Assembly: GCF_000520015.2 (NCBI RefSeq)
Contig: NZ_CP007044.2
Location: 310,001-374,000 of the forward strand
From: Chania multitudinisentens RB-25
Lineage (GTDB): Bacteria; Pseudomonadota; Gammaproteobacteria; Enterobacterales; Enterobacteriaceae
Direction: 5' to 3'
DNA length: 64,000 bases
Below, in pieces: positions 61,776-64,000 of this stretch. Position numbers and translations under genes: made by a program. The notes beneath the pieces are model-generated. The model did not search any database. It had not been told where the DNA came from and worked only from the letters and a program-made list of their open reading frames with translations. Each line of letters opens with the position of its first letter. Within the stretch, counting starts at the first letter, position 1.

Positions 61776-63572
61776 GTGCAAACCTTTAACGCCGACCTAG
61801 CCATTATTGGTGCCGGGGGAGCAGGCTTACGAGCAGCAATCGCCGCAGCAGAAGCCAACCCTCAACTGAAAATCGCGCTGATATCAAAAGTTTACCCGAT
61901 GCGCAGCCATACGGTAGCCGCTGAAGGAGGCTCCGCCGCCGTCACCCAAGCACACGACAGCTACGACTACCACTTCCATGACACCGTTGCCGGGGGCGAT
62001 TGGTTATGCGAACAGGATGTCGTCGATCACTTCGTCCATAGTTGCCCACGTGAAATGACCCAGCTTGAGCAATGGGGCTGCCCATGGAGCCGCAGGCCGG
62101 ATGGTTCGGTTAACGTGCGCCGCTTTGGCGGCATGAAGATTGAACGCACCTGGTTTGCTGCCGATAAAACCGGCTTCCACATGCTGCATACGCTGTTCCA
62201 GACCTCACTGAAATATCCACAGATACAACGCTTTGATGAGCACTTTGTGCTGGATATCCTGGTGGATGGCGGCCAGGCGCGTGGTTTGGTCGCGATGAAT
62301 ATGATGGAAGGCACCCGCGTGCAGATCCGCGCCAACGCGGTGATTATGGCAACCGGTGGTGCAGGCCGCGTTTACCGTTATAACACCAACGGTGGGATTG
62401 TGACCGGCGATGGCATGGGGATGGCTTTTCACCATGGCGTACCACTGCGTGACATGGAGTTTGTGCAGTATCACCCAACCGGCTTGCCCGGTTCTGGCAT
62501 CCTGATGACCGAAGGCTGCCGTGGTGAAGGCGGTATTCTGGTCAACAAAGACGGCTATCGTTATCTGCAAGATTACGGCATGGGCCCGGAAACCCCGCTT
62601 GGCGAGCCCAAGAATAAATATATGGAGCTGGGCCCGCGTGACAAAGTATCGCAGGCTTTCTGGCATGAATGGCGCGCAGGCCGTACAGTCCCTACACCGC
62701 GTGGTGACGTGGTGTATCTGGATTTGCGCCATCTGGGTGAGAAGAAACTGCTGGAACGCTTGCCGTTCATCTGCGAACTGTCAAAAGCCTATGTGGGCGT
62801 TGATCCGGTTAAAGAACCTATCCCAGTGCGCCCAACCGCCCACTACACCATGGGCGGTATCGAAACCGATCAGCACTGCGAAACGCGCATTAAGGGATTG
62901 TTCGCCGTCGGTGAATGTTCTTCGGTTGGCCTGCATGGCGCGAACCGCTTGGGATCTAACTCTCTGGCAGAATTGGTGGTCTTTGGCCGCGTAGCCGGTG
63001 AACATGCCGCACGCTACGCACTGGAAAGTACCCCAGCCAACGGCAGCGTGCTTGATGCACAGGGCCGTGATGTGGAAAACCGCCTCAGCAACCTGATGAA
63101 ACAGGAAGGCAACGAGAGTTGGGCGAAAATCCGTGACGAAATGGGTCTGTCGATGGAAGAAGGTTGCGGCATCTACCGCACACCGGAACTGATGCAGAAA
63201 ACCATCGATAAACTGGCGGAACTAAAAGAGCGCTTCAAACACGTCAAAATCACCGACAATACCAACGTGTTCAATACCGATCTGTTGTACACCATTGAGC
63301 TGGGTTACGGCCTGGACGTGGCCGAATGTATGGCACATTCCGCCTTCAATCGTAAAGAATCACGCGGTGCACACCAACGCCTGGATGAAGGTTGTACCGA
63401 ACGTGACGATGTAAACTTCCTGAAACATACGCTGGCGTTCCATAACCCACATGGCGCACCTCGTCTGGAGTACAGCGACGTGAAGATAACCAAACTGCCA
63501 CCGGCCAAACGTGTTTACGGTGCCGAAGCCGAAGCACAGGAGAAAAAGGATAAGGAGCAGGCGAATGGCTGA
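61776..63572 (+). CDS. frdA: Fumarate reductase flavoprotein subunit
   Basis: A 598-residue catalytic subunit with covalently bound FAD. FAD-binding IIGAGGAGLRAAIAAAEA is at the N-terminus, the FAD-linked His in SHTVAAEGGSAA, and the substrate site in HPTGLPGSGILMTEGCRGEGG and TAHYTMGGIETD. Reduces fumarate as terminal acceptor in anaerobic respiration. GTG start after TTGGAGGAATGCA. Its last eight bases overlap frdB. Confidence 0.98.
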   Translation: MQTFNADLAIIGAGGAGLRAAIAAAEANPQLKIALISKVYPMRSHTVAAEGGSAAVTQAHDSYDYHFHDTVAGGDWLCEQDVVDHFVHSCPREMTQLEQWGCPWSRRPDGSVNVRRFGGMKIERTWFAADKTGFHMLHTLFQTSLKYPQIQRFDEHFVLDILVDGGQARGLVAMNMMEGTRVQIRANAVIMATGGAGRVYRYNTNGGIVTGDGMGMAFHHGVPLRDMEFVQYHPTGLPGSGILMTEGCRGEGGILVNKDGYRYLQDYGMGPETPLGEPKNKYMELGPRDKVSQAFWHEWRAGRTVPTPRGDVVYLDLRHLGEKKLLERLPFICELSKAYVGVDPVKEPIPVRPTAHYTMGGIETDQHCETRIKGLFAVGECSSVGLHGANRLGSNSLAELVVFGRVAGEHAARYALESTPANGSVLDAQGRDVENRLSNLMKQEGNESWAKIRDEMGLSMEEGCGIYRTPELMQKTIDKLAELKERFKHVKITDNTNVFNTDLLYTIELGYGLDVAECMAHSAFNRKESRGAHQRLDEGCTERDDVNFLKHTLAFHNPHGAPRLEYSDVKITKLPPAKRVYGAEAEAQEKKDKEQANG

Positions 63573-64000
63573 GATGAAAAACCTGAAAATCGAAGTGATG
63601 CGTTACAACCCAGAACAGGATGCTGAGCCACATTTCGAAACCTACAGCGTGCCTTACGATGAGCAAACGTCGTTACTGGACGCATTAGGTTATATCAAAG
63701 ATAACCTGGCGCCAGACCTCTCCTACCGCTGGTCCTGCCGTATGGCTATTTGCGGTTCATGCGGCATGATGGTCAACCGGGTACCGAAACTGGCCTGTAA
63801 AACCTTCCTGCGTGAATATACCGAAGGCATGAGGGTTGAGGCACTGGGTAACTTCCCCATCGAACGCGATCTGGTGGTCGACATGACCCACTTTATCGAA
63901 AGCCTGGAAGCCATTAAACCCTACATCATCGGTAACAACCGCAAACCGGAAGATGGCCCGAACGTACAAACTCCGGCCCAGATGGCGAAATATCACCAGT
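63565..64000 (+). CDS. frdB: Fumarate reductase iron-sulfur subunit (partial, runs off the window)
   Basis: The first 145 residues, MAEMKNLKIEVMRYNPEQD onwards. The [2Fe-2S] cysteines are seen in CRMAICGSCGMMVN and LACKTF. The [4Fe-4S] and [3Fe-4S] part lies beyond the window. ATGGCTGA overlap with frdA. Confidence 0.97.
   Translation, partial: MAEMKNLKIEVMRYNPEQDAEPHFETYSVPYDEQTSLLDALGYIKDNLAPDLSYRWSCRMAICGSCGMMVNRVPKLACKTFLREYTEGMRVEALGNFPIERDLVVDMTHFIESLEAIKPYIIGNNRKPEDGPNVQTPAQMAKYHQ

Overview
The right end (about 53.8-64 kb) is a conserved enterobacterial chromosome block: two tRNA-Gly(GCC) genes, orn, rsgA, psd, mscM, epmA and frdAB. Gene order and protein sequences fit Enterobacterales, most like Serratia or a close relative; the genus is an inference. 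In E. coli three tandem tRNA-Gly(GCC) genes lie beside orn. Here the third copy (32387-32462) is separated from the other two by 21 kb, and everything to its left is accessory DNA. The window therefore shows a tRNA-Gly integration hotspot carrying stacked islands.

Island A (window start to about 7.1 kb) holds AraC and GyrI-type regulators, a frameshifted AraC gene, a large SF1 helicase with a C-terminal DUF2726 nuclease-like domain, and the stump of a P4-type integrase. Island B (about 7084-32404) is the best delimited. It is bounded by a 22-bp copy of the tRNA 3' end on the left and by the third tRNA-Gly on the right, with an intact integrase next to that tRNA and similar short repeats near both ends. 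Its cargo is: a compact operon RHH - DUF262 - HEPN - C5 DNA methyltransferase - HNH; a HigA/Hcp/lytic transglycosylase/immunity cassette; a second tyrosine recombinase; a PEP-CTERM - split RHS - DUF4288 operon; two convergent arsenic operons (arsR-arsH-ECF sigma-arsD-arsA facing arsR-arsB-arsC); and an IS110-family element.

Island C (about 32.5-53.8 kb) carries efflux, oxidoreductase and regulator genes (MFS/ArsR, ADH/LysR, AraC/YahK-like/hydrolase/MFS/cyclophilin-like), a pesticin-like muramidase with an LprI-like inhibitor, an ECF sigma-DUF2892-AhpD operon, a second Hcp/effector/immunity cassette, a GHKL ATPase fused to a PD-(D/E)XK nuclease, and two IS3-family elements lying in or against integrase and HigA fragments.

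Two themes dominate: antiviral or genome-defence genes (helicase-nuclease, the methylase/HEPN/HNH operon, MORC-like ATPase-nuclease) and antibacterial toxin-immunity pairs (two Hcp-linked cassettes, one fossil cassette, muramidase/LprI, RHS/DUF4288). The strongest candidate for an undescribed system is the five-gene operon at 7.5-11.4 kb. The PEP-CTERM/split-RHS operon and the repeated HigA-Hcp-effector cassette come next.
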